A DNA stretch of 64,000 nt from positions 2,510,001-2,574,000 of the forward strand of contig NZ_CP012602.1 in assembly GCF_001278805.1 (NCBI RefSeq), written 5' to 3'. Shown in pieces: positions 51,224-60,332 of this stretch (positions are counted from its first letter, which is position 1; each line of letters opens with the position of its first letter). Below the pieces are notes generated by a model. The model was not told the origin of the DNA, did no database searches, and saw nothing but the letters and a program-made list of their open reading frames with translations. The translations under genes and the position numbers were made by a program. The DNA comes from Bacillus sp. FJAT-18017. Its GTDB lineage: Bacteria; Bacillota; Bacilli; Bacillales; Cytobacillaceae.

Positions 51224-51889
51224 ATGAGTATGGCGAAATTATTATATATTACTGCAAATCCCAAGGGCATTGAAAAATCAAAAGGTTTAAAGATCGGCGA
51301 GGCATTCCTCGAAACATTTTCTGTGGAAAGCCCTGATACGAAAGTCCGGAGAATTGATCTTTTTGACTTTGATATGGCCTGGATGGATGCTGAATTAGTA
51401 TCCGCGCGCGGGAAGCTAGCTGGCTATGGCTATAAAATGGAAGAACTCGAAGACGGCGAGCGTGCTAAAATTCAAAAAATGCATGCACTTGCTAATGAGT
51501 TTGTACAATATGATTACTATGTCTTTGTTACACCTTTATGGAACTTGAGCTCTCCTGCTGTTTTAAAAAATTTCATTGATAACCTGTTCATCTCCGGAAA
51601 AACTTTTATGCATACTCCAAATGGGCCAAAGGGTTTATTAAATGGAAAAACGGCAATCCACATACAAACAAGAGGCGGAATTTACACAGGAACTCCAATG
51701 GAAGAGCTTGAATCGGGAGATCGATATTTAAAAATCGCACTCCGCTTCCTGGGCATTGATTTAATGGATTCTGTAATCACTGAAGGCTTTGATGTATTCC
51801 CGAAAAAATGGCCGGAAATGATTGAAGACGCCCAAAACCGCGCCCGTATTGCCGCGAAGAAAATGGCTGCAGGTGCAGTCACTATATAA
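51224..51889 (+). CDS. FMN-dependent NADH-azoreductase
   Basis: 221 residues. Flavodoxin-like quinone/azo reductase: LLYITANPKGIEKSKG (FMN-phosphate loop), YVFVTPLWNLSSPAVLKNFIDN (flavin ring site), GLLNGKTAIHIQTRGGIYTGTP, and LRFLGID. Likely reduces quinones in the cytosol. The start codon has only weak GGATGG nearby; a strong AAGGAGG is about 25 bases upstream, which is odd, but stop codons forbid an earlier in-frame start. Stand-alone, with its own terminator. Confidence 0.9.
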   Translation: MSMAKLLYITANPKGIEKSKGLKIGEAFLETFSVESPDTKVRRIDLFDFDMAWMDAELVSARGKLAGYGYKMEELEDGERAKIQKMHALANEFVQYDYYVFVTPLWNLSSPAVLKNFIDNLFISGKTFMHTPNGPKGLLNGKTAIHIQTRGGIYTGTPMEELESGDRYLKIALRFLGIDLMDSVITEGFDVFPKKWPEMIEDAQNRARIAAKKMAAGAVTI

Positions 51890-51896
51890 CTAAAGT

Positions 51897-51929
51897 AAGC
51901 CATTCCTTAAGCGTTAAGGAATGGCTTTT
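51897..51929 (+). terminator. Terminator of the azoreductase gene
   Basis: AAGCCATTCCTTAA and TTAAGGAATGGCTT form a perfect stem with a three-base loop, followed by TTG and A/T-rich sequence. Confidence 0.8.
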
Positions 51930-51991
51930 GAATTAGGGATAGATCATATCATGAGAGACCTAAGCGAAAATAGAGTCATCTGGATTAGAAA

Positions 51992-53140
51992 TTAGGCCCC
52001 CCTCCCGCCCCTGAATTTTGAAAAAATAAACGTATTCAGTTTCGGTGCCACCTGGAAAAGAAGAGTTCCGATTAGAGCGATAAGGAGAATATAAATTCCT
52101 GCAAAAATCTTTAGCGATCCGGTTGCGATACCGGCCATAATGACAGAGAACTCACCTCTCTGTGTGAGCGAAAGCCCAGCTTTCATTGCCTCCCGCTTCG
52201 TCAGGCCATACCACCGTCCGCCAAAATATCCTACTGCTATTTTGTGAATCAACGACCAGAAAATGAGCACAATGAGTAAACCAAGGAATGGGATATCTGG
52301 GGTTAATTCGATATGCATTCCGAAGTTCAGAAAGAAAAATGGGAGGAAGATATTCCTGACTGGCAATGCAAGTCTTGTTATCTTTTCTTTCATTCCAACA
52401 TCCGACATCATCATTCCTGCCAGAAATGCACCAATTACCTCAGAAAGTCCGAGCGTGATTGCGATCCCTCCGTATGTCAAAGCGATGCCGACGACAAGAA
52501 CGATAAACGAATCATCGTGTTTAATAGATTCGAGAAGATGCTCAATTTTTTTGAAAAATACTTTGCTAAAGAAAATAGCCACGCTAGCCAACAGGACAAT
52601 TTTTATAAAAATCATCACAAAATCCATTGCCGTAAAGCCTTCTCCCTGGAGGCCAATCAAGACCGTCAGAAGAATAGGTGCAATTAAATCTTCAAAAATA
52701 AGAACCAAAAGAATAAATTCAGATTCATTATGGTCGGATCGGTTCTTGTCTTCAATCAACTTAGCCGTTATTGAAGATGACGTAGCATAAACGATTCCCC
52801 CAACCAGCAAACTATCTACCCAGCTAAGGCCGAACATTATCGAAATTCCCATGGTAACCAAAATGCCAAGAAACACATCGAGTAAACCAGCTTTCCACAC
52901 CTTCTTGCTATTAGCCGCCAGCCTTCCAATCGAAAACTTCATTCCAAGTAAAAAGAATAAAAGGACAAGGCCGATTTCCCCAGCTATTTTAATGACCTGT
53001 TCATCTCCAAAAAAAGGGGAAAGCCCGATTCCTAATAGAATAAACAATAAGATATCGGGAATTTTGAACATTTTTAAACCAATAATGCCAACACTGAACA
53101 AAATGAGCAGAAATAAGCCAATTGCCAGGGGTAAATTCAT
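51992..53140 (-). CDS. CPA2-type cation/proton antiporter (KefB/YhaU-like)
   Basis: About 382 residues, 12 hydrophobic segments and no C-terminal TrkA domain. GEIGLVLLFFLLGMKF, VYATSSSITAKLIED and ILVFEDLIAPILL-like (LLVLIFEDLIAPILL) are typical of KefB/YhaU membrane parts. It likely exchanges K+ or Na+ for H+. In B. subtilis YhaU acts with YhaT (KhtTU); no such regulatory gene is adjacent. A start at 53140 (AAAGGTG seven bases upstream) is preferred to 53185. Confidence 0.85.
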   Translation of the reverse strand: MNLPLAIGLFLLILFSVGIIGLKMFKIPDILLFILLGIGLSPFFGDEQVIKIAGEIGLVLLFFLLGMKFSIGRLAANSKKVWKAGLLDVFLGILVTMGISIMFGLSWVDSLLVGGIVYATSSSITAKLIEDKNRSDHNESEFILLVLIFEDLIAPILLTVLIGLQGEGFTAMDFVMIFIKIVLLASVAIFFSKVFFKKIEHLLESIKHDDSFIVLVVGIALTYGGIAITLGLSEVIGAFLAGMMMSDVGMKEKITRLALPVRNIFLPFFFLNFGMHIELTPDIPFLGLLIVLIFWSLIHKIAVGYFGGRWYGLTKREAMKAGLSLTQRGEFSVIMAGIATGSLKIFAGIYILLIALIGTLLFQVAPKLNTFIFSKFRGGRGA

Positions 53141-53215
53141 TGCAGCACACCTTTTTAAGTGAGTTTTGTTCTTCCCTCTACCCATTTTTCCCCAGCCTCA
53201 TGCCACGTAAAAAAC

Positions 53216-53243
53216 AAAAAAGCTCGCCGGATTTGGCGAGCTT
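53216..53243 (-). terminator. Terminator of the first YitT gene
   Basis: GCTCGCC and GGCGAGC form a perfect stem around GGATTT, with a minus-strand T-tract. Confidence 0.85.
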
Positions 53244-53247
53244 TGCA

Positions 53248-54132
53248 TTAATGAATATCCTTTTTCTTAAAGCGCCCGCCTCTGACTTCCGAAATGTCGG
53301 CAAGTGCAAGGAACGCTTTCTCGTCATAACCCGCAACAATATCTTTTAACTTCGCTTCTTCAAGCCGTGTAATGACACAAAAAATAACCTTCTTGCTGTT
53401 GCCGGAGAAAGCCCCTTCCCCTTCTATATACGTTACTCCACGTCCAAGGCGGCTTAGGATCGCATCTCCAATTTCCTGATAACTATCACTTATGATCCAC
53501 GCAGAACGGGATTCTTCCAGTCCTTCAACGACTACATCTATTGATTTGAATGCAATAACATAAGCAAGGATTGAATACATGGCACGGTCCCAGCTAAAGA
53601 CGAAGCCGGCTGCGCCCAGGATAAAAACATTGAAAAGCATAATGATTTCCCCAACAGAAAAAGGAGTCTTCTTGGTAATGAGGATTGCAAGGATTTCAGT
53701 TCCATCCAATGCTCCGCCGTACCTTATTACAAGGCCGACACCAATTCCCAATACCATGCCGCCAAATACTGTGGCAAGCAGAATATCATCCGTAAATGCT
53801 GGTACGGGGTGAAAGAGGGATGTAAATATGGAAAGGACCGCGATGCCAAATAGCGTGGATATGGCGAAGGTTTTTCCTATCTGTTTGTACCCTAAATAAA
53901 AGAATGGAATATTGAGGATAAATATAAAAATTCCGAGGCCGATGCCTGTTAAATGAGACAGCATGATGGAAATGCCGACTATCCCACCATCTATTACATT
54001 ATTTGGGACGAGAAAAATTTCCAGCCCCACTGCCATAAGGACTGCCCCCACAAAGATCGCTACAGCCCGCTTGAGAATTTGCGTCTTTGGGAGGCGTTTG
54101 TGCTCGAATTTTGTTTGTACCAATTCTGCCAT
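53248..54132 (-). CDS. YitT family membrane protein (first copy)
   Basis: 294 residues. Five to six membrane helices (residues about 23-185) followed by a cytoplasmic DUF2179 domain (VIFCVITRLEEAKLKDIV). IFLVPNNVIDGGIVGISIMLS and GLGIFIFILNIPFFYLGYK are typical. Function unknown, often linked to transport or envelope. GGAGG lies seven bases before the ATG. A second YitT paralogue is at 62300. Confidence 0.88.
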   Translation of the reverse strand: MAELVQTKFEHKRLPKTQILKRAVAIFVGAVLMAVGLEIFLVPNNVIDGGIVGISIMLSHLTGIGLGIFIFILNIPFFYLGYKQIGKTFAISTLFGIAVLSIFTSLFHPVPAFTDDILLATVFGGMVLGIGVGLVIRYGGALDGTEILAILITKKTPFSVGEIIMLFNVFILGAAGFVFSWDRAMYSILAYVIAFKSIDVVVEGLEESRSAWIISDSYQEIGDAILSRLGRGVTYIEGEGAFSGNSKKVIFCVITRLEEAKLKDIVAGYDEKAFLALADISEVRGGRFKKKDIH

Positions 54133-54356
54133 CCATGTACCTCCTATTTTATGTCTCTATACCCATTATACCGTAGAAATCTACCCAATTCCTTGAAAAA
54201 TTGCTATTTTCTTAATTTTTTTTGCCAAGTGGAGAAACAAATTTACGTAAGTTCCCGTCTCTTTTGCAGAATCCTTTCAGCGTAAATTAAAGGTTTAGAA
54301 TTAAGTAAATGGGTCATAACAATAAGTGTAGGTATTTCATTAAAGGAGGCGGGAGC

Positions 54357-54497
54357 ATGGAGACCCAAAAGCAAGTTAGGTACTGCGAGAACTGCCAGCA
54401 GGAAACAGAGCATCTTGCCCTCGAAGACGCACTTGAAATTGAATACCACTGCGCCGTTTGTGGCCAGAACACTGAAGTATATAAAAACTATTTCTAA
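54357..54497 (+). CDS. Small zinc-ribbon protein, 46 residues
   Basis: The frame opens METQKQVRYCENCQQETEH and continues to YHCAVCGQNTEVYKNYF. Two Cys-x2-Cys knuckles (YCENC and CAVC) form a zinc ribbon. The upstream frame (to 54309) is unlikely, because AAAGGAGG lies seven bases before the ATG at 54357. Such small rubredoxin-like proteins could bind zinc or RNA; function unknown. Has its own terminator. Confidence 0.75.
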   Translation: METQKQVRYCENCQQETEHLALEDALEIEYHCAVCGQNTEVYKNYF

Positions 54498-54522
54498 ACA
54501 AAATGAATGAAGATTTGAAATG

Positions 54523-54560
54523 AAAAACGCTGCTAACCTTATGGTTGGCAGCGTTTTTTG
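54523..54560 (+). terminator. Terminator of the zinc-ribbon gene
   Basis: AAAACGCTGC.AACC and GGTT.GCAGCGTTTT pair around a short loop, followed by T-tract. Confidence 0.85.
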
Positions 54561-54697
54561 CGATTACAGATAGTTTTCCAATTGCTGATGTTTAGAAATT
54601 ATAATTCTTTTGCCTGCTGAGGACACTTTTATATCCCGCATGTCTCCGACAAGATACTTAAGGAAAGCTTCGCAAAAATTTCACACGACAGGAAAGA

Positions 54698-55117
54698 TTA
54701 CCATCCTAAAGCAATAAGCAAATCGCAACAACCGCCTTCGGGACCAGAATTATCTAAGACAATCCTGATTCCCGTTGGTGTATAAGTAGTTTCAGCTTTA
54801 ATAGTTATACCTGTTGAACGAATTAACTGATTTACTCTATTTTTATCAGATTTCTGGGCAGCTGTCATAAGCATTTTTGTAAAGTTTGAATCAGTGGCCA
54901 TCTTATTTATAAGGATATTTGCCTGATTCATAAGTTCCTGAAATTTGCGCAGTGATACATTAAGTTGAGATATATTCACATCCGGAAATTGCCTTTGTGG
55001 TGGTGCATGCCATGGATAATTATAATAAGTAAAGTCGACAGGTGATGGGCCATGTGATTGATAATATCCATGGCTGCAATTGTTGGGATAATAAAACAAA
55101 GAACCTCCTCCTCCCAT
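54698..55117 (-). CDS. Hypothetical protein, possibly spore coat-like (YuzC type)
   Basis: About 133-139 residues. N-terminal Tyr/Pro/His-rich part (YYPNNCSHGYYQSHG), then a helical region (FQELMNQANILINKMATDSNFTKMLMTAAQK) and a beta-like C-terminus. The layout resembles the inner spore coat protein YuzC of B. subtilis as I recall it, not checked. The ATG at 55117 has no ribosome site, whereas GGAGGAGGAGG within the first codons suggests that translation starts at a TTG at 55099. So the start is uncertain. Confidence 0.6.
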   Translation of the reverse strand: MGGGGSLFYYPNNCSHGYYQSHGPSPVDFTYYNYPWHAPPQRQFPDVNISQLNVSLRKFQELMNQANILINKMATDSNFTKMLMTAAQKSDKNRVNQLIRSTGITIKAETTYTPTGIRIVLDNSGPEGGCCDLLIALGW

Positions 55118-55256
55118 TCTTGAATCATACTGTATATCCTATGCAATCAAGATAGGCAAAGTTTCTGGATGATTAATTAACAATCATTATTCATATACGA
55201 AAAAACACTGATATCAGCCTACCGTTTGGTAAGTTGATATCAGTGCTATTGGTTAG

Positions 55257-55330
55257 CGTCCCGAAGAGGATTCGAACCTCCGACCTACAGTTTAGGAAAC
55301 TGTTGCTCTATCCTGCTGAGCTATCGGGAC
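55257..55330 (-). tRNA. tRNA-Arg (anticodon CCU)
   Basis: 74 bases on the minus strand. The acceptor stem GTCCCGA pairs with TCGGGAC. The D-arm AGCTCAGCAGGATAGAGC, an anticodon stem ACAGT/ACTGT with loop TTCCTAA (anticodon CCT reads AGG), and the T-arm GGAGGTTCGAATCCTC are all regular; discriminator G. It lies between the YuzC-like and AI-2E genes. Confidence 0.93.
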
Positions 55331-55460
55331 AAGTATATAAAATTATTAGGTTGTATGACACATATCTTGTTTGCGTTATCCCGTCCTGGCCTCAGGAAGT
55401 TAAACAAGATGTAATTCGGCCAGTACGCTGAAGCCTCATCAAGGAAGCATATTCGAGCGT

Positions 55461-55483
55461 GCTGAGCTATCGGGACAAGTATA
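55461..55483 (-). pseudogene. Fragment of the tRNA-Arg 5' end
   Basis: A 23-base exact copy of the 5' 16 bases of the tRNA plus its leader (GCTGAGCTATCGGGACAAG at 55461) lies 146 bases away. The rest of the tRNA is not there. A remnant of a duplicated tRNA gene or a recombination scar. Confidence 0.75.
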
Positions 55484-55699
55484 AAGTGAAACTATTTTTC
55501 AGCGTTTTGGCCGAACCGCTTCTTGAGTCGGGATAAGGCAATCATAATACGCACTTTATTTTGAAAAACATGCCCGGAAAAAGATATTCAACTTAATCAC
55601 CATTGTTATGGCACAAAAATAATTATAACGGGTTACGGCGAAAAGGTCAAACGAATTTGGAAAGTTTTTTAGAAAAAATTTTAATGTGGATCGGGGCGC

Positions 55700-56803
55700 T
55701 TAGGCCCCGTCCACGGTTATATTGGTCCTCTTTCTTGCTTTGAGGAATTTAACCAAATTTAAAACAATTGTTTTTGTAACAGCGTACGTTGGAACTGCGA
55801 GTACCATTCCAAGCACCCCTGCAAGGTTTCCGGCTGCCAGTAAAATGATAATGATCGTTGCCGGGTGTGTATCAAGACTCCGTCCGAGAATCATTGGCGA
55901 TAGTAAGTTCCCTTCGATCTGTTGGGCAACTAGAATGACAACTACTGTGAGCAAGGCTAGCATAGGAGATTGGAACAATGCAACCAGGACTGCTGGCGCC
56001 CCTCCTATTATTGGGCCCACATATGGAATGATGTTTGTAAACGCAACAATCAGTGCCATTACTAGTGCAAATGGCAAGTCGATAATCAGATAACCGATGA
56101 ATGTCAGGGTGCCGACAGCCAAGGCGACCATTACCTGGCCTTGTATATAGGCTGATAAAGTTTCGCCCGTTTCCTTGAGCATCTTTAAGCCTTCATCCCG
56201 GTAATCTGCAGGAATAAATTTGGAGACAGCTACAGGGAATTTCTTGCCATCCTTTAACATGTAGAATAATAAGAATGGGACAGTAACAAAAATAACAGCC
56301 ACATTTGTTATGACGCCGAGAAATCCTATAATTCCGCCAGTAAGTTTATTCGGCAAGGTGTTAGCATAATCCATTAAGCCGTTCTTGACTTTTTCGATCA
56401 TATCAGACTGTTCTTCCCTGAAATTCTTGAACTCCGATGATTTCACCACATCGTCAAAGAAGTCCATCGTCATATTCGCATATCGAGGCACCTCATTGGC
56501 AAGGTCTGAAACCTGCTTTGAAACTGCTGGTACAAGGTTGCCTATTGCCAGTACCATCAAGCCGGCAAACGCCAAGTAAATGATCAGGATTGCCAAAACT
56601 CGTTTCACTTTATGCCGTTCAAGGAAGTTCACAACGGGGTTTAAAAGGAAATAAAGGAAACCCGTTATCAAGATTGGAAAGAAAATGGTTGAAAAAAAGA
56701 TCCCTACAGGTTGGAATAGGAATGAAAGTTTTGTCGATACAAAGATGATAGTTAAAATAAGTAAAATTTGAACAAGCCAATACTGAAGTTTTGATTTGGA
56801 CAA
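55700..56803 (-). CDS. AI-2E family transporter (YubA-like)
   Basis: About 367 residues, seven to eight membrane helices with the family's long extracytoplasmic segment (near residues 90-150) and the FTNIIPYVGPIIGGAPAVLVALFQSP block. B. subtilis relatives are YubA, YrrI, YtvI; roles range from Na+/H+ exchange to signal export. The track's longer start (56851) is a TTG without ribosome site; a TTG at 56803 with AGGGG eight bases upstream is better. Stand-alone gene. Confidence 0.83.
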   Translation of the reverse strand: MSKSKLQYWLVQILLILTIIFVSTKLSFLFQPVGIFFSTIFFPILITGFLYFLLNPVVNFLERHKVKRVLAILIIYLAFAGLMVLAIGNLVPAVSKQVSDLANEVPRYANMTMDFFDDVVKSSEFKNFREEQSDMIEKVKNGLMDYANTLPNKLTGGIIGFLGVITNVAVIFVTVPFLLFYMLKDGKKFPVAVSKFIPADYRDEGLKMLKETGETLSAYIQGQVMVALAVGTLTFIGYLIIDLPFALVMALIVAFTNIIPYVGPIIGGAPAVLVALFQSPMLALLTVVVILVAQQIEGNLLSPMILGRSLDTHPATIIIILLAAGNLAGVLGMVLAVPTYAVTKTIVLNLVKFLKARKRTNITVDGA

Positions 56804-56881
56804 CGTATGTACCCCTAATCTCAATTTATTATGTTGGTAAAAGTATATCAAACTGAAAGAGAAATAGAAAATGTTTAATCT

Positions 56882-56915
56882 AAAAAAAGGAGCTGCCCCA
56901 GTGGTCAGCTCCTTT
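56882..56915 (-). terminator. Terminator of the metallophosphoesterase gene
   Basis: AGGAGCTG and CAGCTCCT pair around a 10-base loop and the minus strand ends in T-tract. Confidence 0.85.
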
Positions 56916-56921
56916 CTCGTA

Positions 56922-58010
56922 TCATTTAAAATTCACATCAATAACAACTGCCTCCGAACGGGTTCCAATTCTAAGCGGTGGTCCCCATGTACCAAACCCG
57001 GAAGAAACAATCGAGGAAAGGTTTCCTTTTTTCAAAAAGCCATAGTCGTTTTCGTAAATGCGGTCTGTTATGAATTGTGCGGGTGCAACCTGTCCGCGGT
57101 GAGTATGCCCGGAAAGCAGCAAATCAATCCCTGCTTGTTCTGCTTCATCAAGTGCGATCGGCTGATGGTCCATTAGAATAACTGGAAGTGACAAGTCTGT
57201 CCCGCCAAAGAATTCAGTAAGTGAAGCTCTTGTAGGGTCTGTTGGATCCTTCCGTCCAGCAATCGTCAATTGATTCTGAACTGTCAGCACTTCATCCTCC
57301 AGGACCCTTATCCCGGCCTTCTCCATTTCCTTGACGATCTCCTCCTTATCCCCGCCATAATAATCATGATTACCGAGAACTGCATACACACCGAGAGGAG
57401 CGTTTAATTTTTTTAAACTTTTACCCATATCTTCTTCCATAAAAGGTTCGATGTAGTCATCAATCAAATCACCTGGAATCATAATGATATCCGGTTTTAC
57501 TTTTTCAGAAATGGAGATAAACCGCTCAAGGTGGTTCACCCCTACAATTGAGCCGAGATGAAAATCTGAAGCCATCAATATTTTTACGTGGTCGCTTTCA
57601 GATTGTTTATTTATATCAACATGATAATTTCGGATAACTGGGTTCCAGGCATTGAAAGTTCCGTATGTGAATATTACAACATAAAAAATCAGCACACCAC
57701 TCCCAATCCACTTAAGGCCTCTTTTCTTATTTATAAAATGAATAAGGTTGAGGATTGGCAATAGCAAAAGGCTGTACCCTATAATAACCATCCAATATCC
57801 GCCAATCATATTCAGAAGCGGAATCGGAATGAATCTGCCAGCTAACATTGAAATCGAGAGGAACGTAATCAATGCAAAATAAACATACTTAAACTTGGCA
57901 AGGCGCGGGAATCTCCTTAACCAGGCCCAGCCGTTATAACCTATATAGAAGCAAATCAGGCCGTATACAAGTATGGCGGCCAGAATTGCAAGAACTGTAG
58001 TGAAATTCAT
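56922..58010 (-). CDS. Membrane-anchored metallophosphoesterase
   Basis: 362 residues. About four membrane helices in the first 130 residues, then a calcineurin-like phosphoesterase domain with the complete motif set: ASDFHLGS (Asp, His), PGDLIDD (Asp), LGNHDYYGG (Asn, His), MDHQP and LSGHTHRGQ (His). YkuE-like proteins of this type bind the membrane and act on phospho-lipid or nucleotide substrates. A palindrome in the promoter region may be an operator (see next entry). Confidence 0.88.
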   Translation of the reverse strand: MNFTTVLAILAAILVYGLICFYIGYNGWAWLRRFPRLAKFKYVYFALITFLSISMLAGRFIPIPLLNMIGGYWMVIIGYSLLLLPILNLIHFINKKRGLKWIGSGVLIFYVVIFTYGTFNAWNPVIRNYHVDINKQSESDHVKILMASDFHLGSIVGVNHLERFISISEKVKPDIIMIPGDLIDDYIEPFMEEDMGKSLKKLNAPLGVYAVLGNHDYYGGDKEEIVKEMEKAGIRVLEDEVLTVQNQLTIAGRKDPTDPTRASLTEFFGGTDLSLPVILMDHQPIALDEAEQAGIDLLLSGHTHRGQVAPAQFITDRIYENDYGFLKKGNLSSIVSSGFGTWGPPLRIGTRSEAVVIDVNFK

Positions 58011-58047
58011 GTAAGTCTATTTCCTTTTCAAATGTCAGATTTGTAGT

Positions 58048-58110
58048 GAATGACAACATAGAATGGATGTCTTTCAAAATTAAGATTAATACGTCAATCG
58101 AATGTCATTC
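58048..58110. promoter_or_regulatory. Possible TetR operator region
   Basis: GAATGACA (58048-58055) and TGTCATTC (58103-58110) face each other across 47 bases, and the second lies inside an 11-bp palindrome (58100-58110, GAATGtCATTC). It sits between the end of the tetR gene and the start of the phosphoesterase gene, next to a TTGACG box on the minus strand. Regulation by the adjacent TetR protein is inferred. Confidence 0.4.
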
Positions 58111-58113
58111 ATA

Positions 58114-58755
58114 CTATAGTTTGCTGCACCCGCTTGAAGGTGGTGCAACAAGCCGGTAAATCACCTGTGCAAAAGCCCTGTAATCCCTATTGCCGCCATT
58201 CACTGTATCGGCATGTTCAACCAACAATAAAATTGATGAAGCAACTATTTCGGGATCCAGGTCACTCCATGAACCCCCGTTCTGTCTGGCAAGTAAAATC
58301 CCGTCAAGTATCCGAAAGTAAAGTTGTTTACGGGCTTTTTTTACTAATTCGGCAAGTTCCTCATCATGGAGGAGCAATTCAGGCAGCACGTGGTAAACGC
58401 CGACCTTTTCCATTTGCTCAAAATGGGTAGATAAGTTTTTTGCCAAATAGTCCACAGGATCCACTTTGCTCCAGTCTGGCTCAGGCGGAAGAAATTTGTC
58501 AATTCTATCTTCGAGCAGCGAAAGCAGAAGCTGGCGCTTGTCGTGAAAATAGCGATAGAAGGTCCCTGTAGCAACACCGGCTACTGAAGCAATTTCCTTG
58601 ATCGAAGTCTGCTCATAGCCGTTTTCGTAAAAAAGCTTACGGCCGCTCGCCAGTAACGCATCCCGTTTGGCACGGGCTCTTTCCTGTTTTGGAAGGTACG
58701 GAAAGTCACCGATCAGCCTGTCTTTTTCGGAAATGATATCTTTCTTTGCTGTCAT
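58114..58755 (-). CDS. TetR family transcriptional regulator
   Basis: 213 residues. N-terminal helix-turn-helix (about 30-75) with RDALLASGRKLFYENGYEQTSIKEIASVAGVATGTFYRYFHDKRQL read as family blocks (TSIKEIA, GVATGTFYRYF). The C-terminal ligand domain is divergent. It overlaps the upstream CBS gene by four bases, so is co-translated with it, and reads towards the phosphoesterase gene. Ligand unknown. Confidence 0.85.
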   Translation of the reverse strand: MTAKKDIISEKDRLIGDFPYLPKQERARAKRDALLASGRKLFYENGYEQTSIKEIASVAGVATGTFYRYFHDKRQLLLSLLEDRIDKFLPPEPDWSKVDPVDYLAKNLSTHFEQMEKVGVYHVLPELLLHDEELAELVKKARKQLYFRILDGILLARQNGGSWSDLDPEIVASSILLLVEHADTVNGGNRDYRAFAQVIYRLVAPPSSGCSKL

Positions 58756-59216
58756 TGTGCCTTAAGAATAGTTGCCTGGATTTTGCGGATAACGTCTCCG
58801 CGGCTTATAACACCGACAACTTTGTTTTCACTGTCGACAACGGGAAGCTTCTTGAAATGGTGCTTGGCCAGCAGCTTGACTGCAATATCCATTTCATCAT
58901 CAGGTGAAACTGTTAACAGATGTTTCGTTTTCGAAATTGATATGATATTGGCGCTTGCTGTATCTTCAATCCTTTTTTTAACATTCACTTCATCAACAAA
59001 ATCCAAATACATGATAAAATTGTATATTTGGCGGTCAATTGGCTGGATAGCCCTTAAAATATCGCCATCGGTTACCATGCCCAACAGCTTTTTGTCTTCG
59101 CCGCATACCGGGACACCACCGATCTTCTTTTCAACAAATAATGTCATGACCTCCGCCAGAGTCATCTCGGGAGTTACGGAAATCACATTCTGAATCATAA
59201 ATTCTTTTACTTTCAT
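58752..59216 (-). CDS. CBS-domain pair protein
   Basis: 154 residues, almost only two CBS domains (about 1-62 and 85-150; PEMTLAEVMTLFVEKKIGGVPV and SPDDEMDIAVKLLAKHHFKKLPVV). Such Bateman modules bind adenine nucleotides and sense energy state. It overlaps the tetR gene by four bases. There is no enzyme domain, so it presumably acts on another protein. The ribosome site before the ATG is weak. Confidence 0.85.
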   Translation of the reverse strand: MKVKEFMIQNVISVTPEMTLAEVMTLFVEKKIGGVPVCGEDKKLLGMVTDGDILRAIQPIDRQIYNFIMYLDFVDEVNVKKRIEDTASANIISISKTKHLLTVSPDDEMDIAVKLLAKHHFKKLPVVDSENKVVGVISRGDVIRKIQATILKAQ

Positions 59217-59310
59217 GGCACTTGCACCGGCTTTCTAAAAAAGATGAATTCAGGTTCAAGTATTTCAATTTTGCCGCTAAAAGTCAAACCGTGTCGACAA
59301 GAGTCCGAAG

Positions 59311-60225
59311 TTATTTGAAATTGTAGGTAACACCGGTCACTCCTTCAGACAAATCCCATAATTTTCGGGTAGTCTCTTTTTGAAAAAGAGAATCAATGAT
59401 ATCTTCCTTTTTCGGATAGCCTTTACGGCCCTTCTTCCCATCCGGCCCAATGTACTCGCCGCCGTCCAAAGATGGTTCAGTCGCGGCATAAAGTGTTGGG
59501 AGTGCTCCCATCTCGGCTGTTTGCAGGAGGTAGTTGGAGATAAATACTACTAGCTTATTCGCCGGCTTTCCGGAGTTGCGTGAAGAAAGATTCGTGTTTG
59601 ATATACCAGGATGGCAGACAAAGCTTTTCGCATCGACCCCATTTTCCAAAAAGCGGTTGTTCAGTTCCCTTCCAAACAGCATATTCGAAAGCTTGCTCTG
59701 GCCATAAAACTTGTAGGGCTTGTAACCTTTCGAACCGTCAAGGTTGTCAAAGTCGATTGAAGCTTTGTGGGCAGCGAGGCTGCTGATAGTGACGACCCTC
59801 GAACCAGACGTGGTTTTCAGCTTGTCCAAAAGCAGTCCAGTCAGTGCAAAGTGGCCTAAATGATTGCTTCCAAACTGTGCTTCAAATCCGTCCTTCGTTT
59901 TGGATAGCGGTGGCATCATAATCCCGGCATTATTAATCAGGATGTCGAGCTTTGGATAGGCGGCTTTAAATTCCTCAGCGAACTGTCTGACGGAAGCAAG
60001 GTCGCTTAAATCTAATTTCATTTGCCGGATTGTTGCGGCAGGATGTACAGACTTGATTTTTTTGATAGCTGCTTCGCCTTTTTCAAGGTTTCGGACTGCT
60101 AGGATGACTTCAGCACCTTTTTCCGCAAGTCCTTTGGCTGCTTCAAAACCGATTCCGCTGTTCCCGCCTGTAATAATCACGGTTTTTCCTGATTGGTCAG
60201 GGATGTTTTTTTTGGTCCAATTCAT
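59311..60225 (-). CDS. Short-chain dehydrogenase/reductase, retinol dehydrogenase-like
   Basis: About 304 residues. NAD(P)-Rossmann motif TGGNSGIGFEAA (TGxxxGIG), NNAGIM, catalytic Ser (TISSLAA) and YxxxK (YGQSKLSN). The insert and the length are like the retinol dehydrogenase/WW-oxidoreductase-type bacterial SDRs. AAGGAAG lies eight bases before the ATG at 60225; the frame goes on three codons further with poorer support. Substrate unknown. Stand-alone gene. Confidence 0.88.
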   Translation of the reverse strand: MNWTKKNIPDQSGKTVIITGGNSGIGFEAAKGLAEKGAEVILAVRNLEKGEAAIKKIKSVHPAATIRQMKLDLSDLASVRQFAEEFKAAYPKLDILINNAGIMMPPLSKTKDGFEAQFGSNHLGHFALTGLLLDKLKTTSGSRVVTISSLAAHKASIDFDNLDGSKGYKPYKFYGQSKLSNMLFGRELNNRFLENGVDAKSFVCHPGISNTNLSSRNSGKPANKLVVFISNYLLQTAEMGALPTLYAATEPSLDGGEYIGPDGKKGRKGYPKKEDIIDSLFQKETTRKLWDLSEGVTGVTYNFK

Positions 60226-60307
60226 GGCGCCCACTTCCTTATTCTTTTTCTTTTAGTATAAAGAATCACTTGCTGATAGCACAGCAAGTGGCTTCATTTT
60301 TAAAAAT

Positions 60308-60332
60308 AAGAAAAGCCCCTTTACAGGAGCTT
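60308..60332 (-). terminator. Hairpin overlapping the DUF3817 gene end
   Basis: AAGC.CC and GG.GCTT pair across the stop codon and continue on the minus strand with TTCTTATTTT. Moderate stability. Confidence 0.55.

Noticed and set aside
55461..55483. Second tRNA-Arg gene or phage attachment site
   Set aside because: Only the 5' end is present, and no integrase or prophage gene lies nearby.
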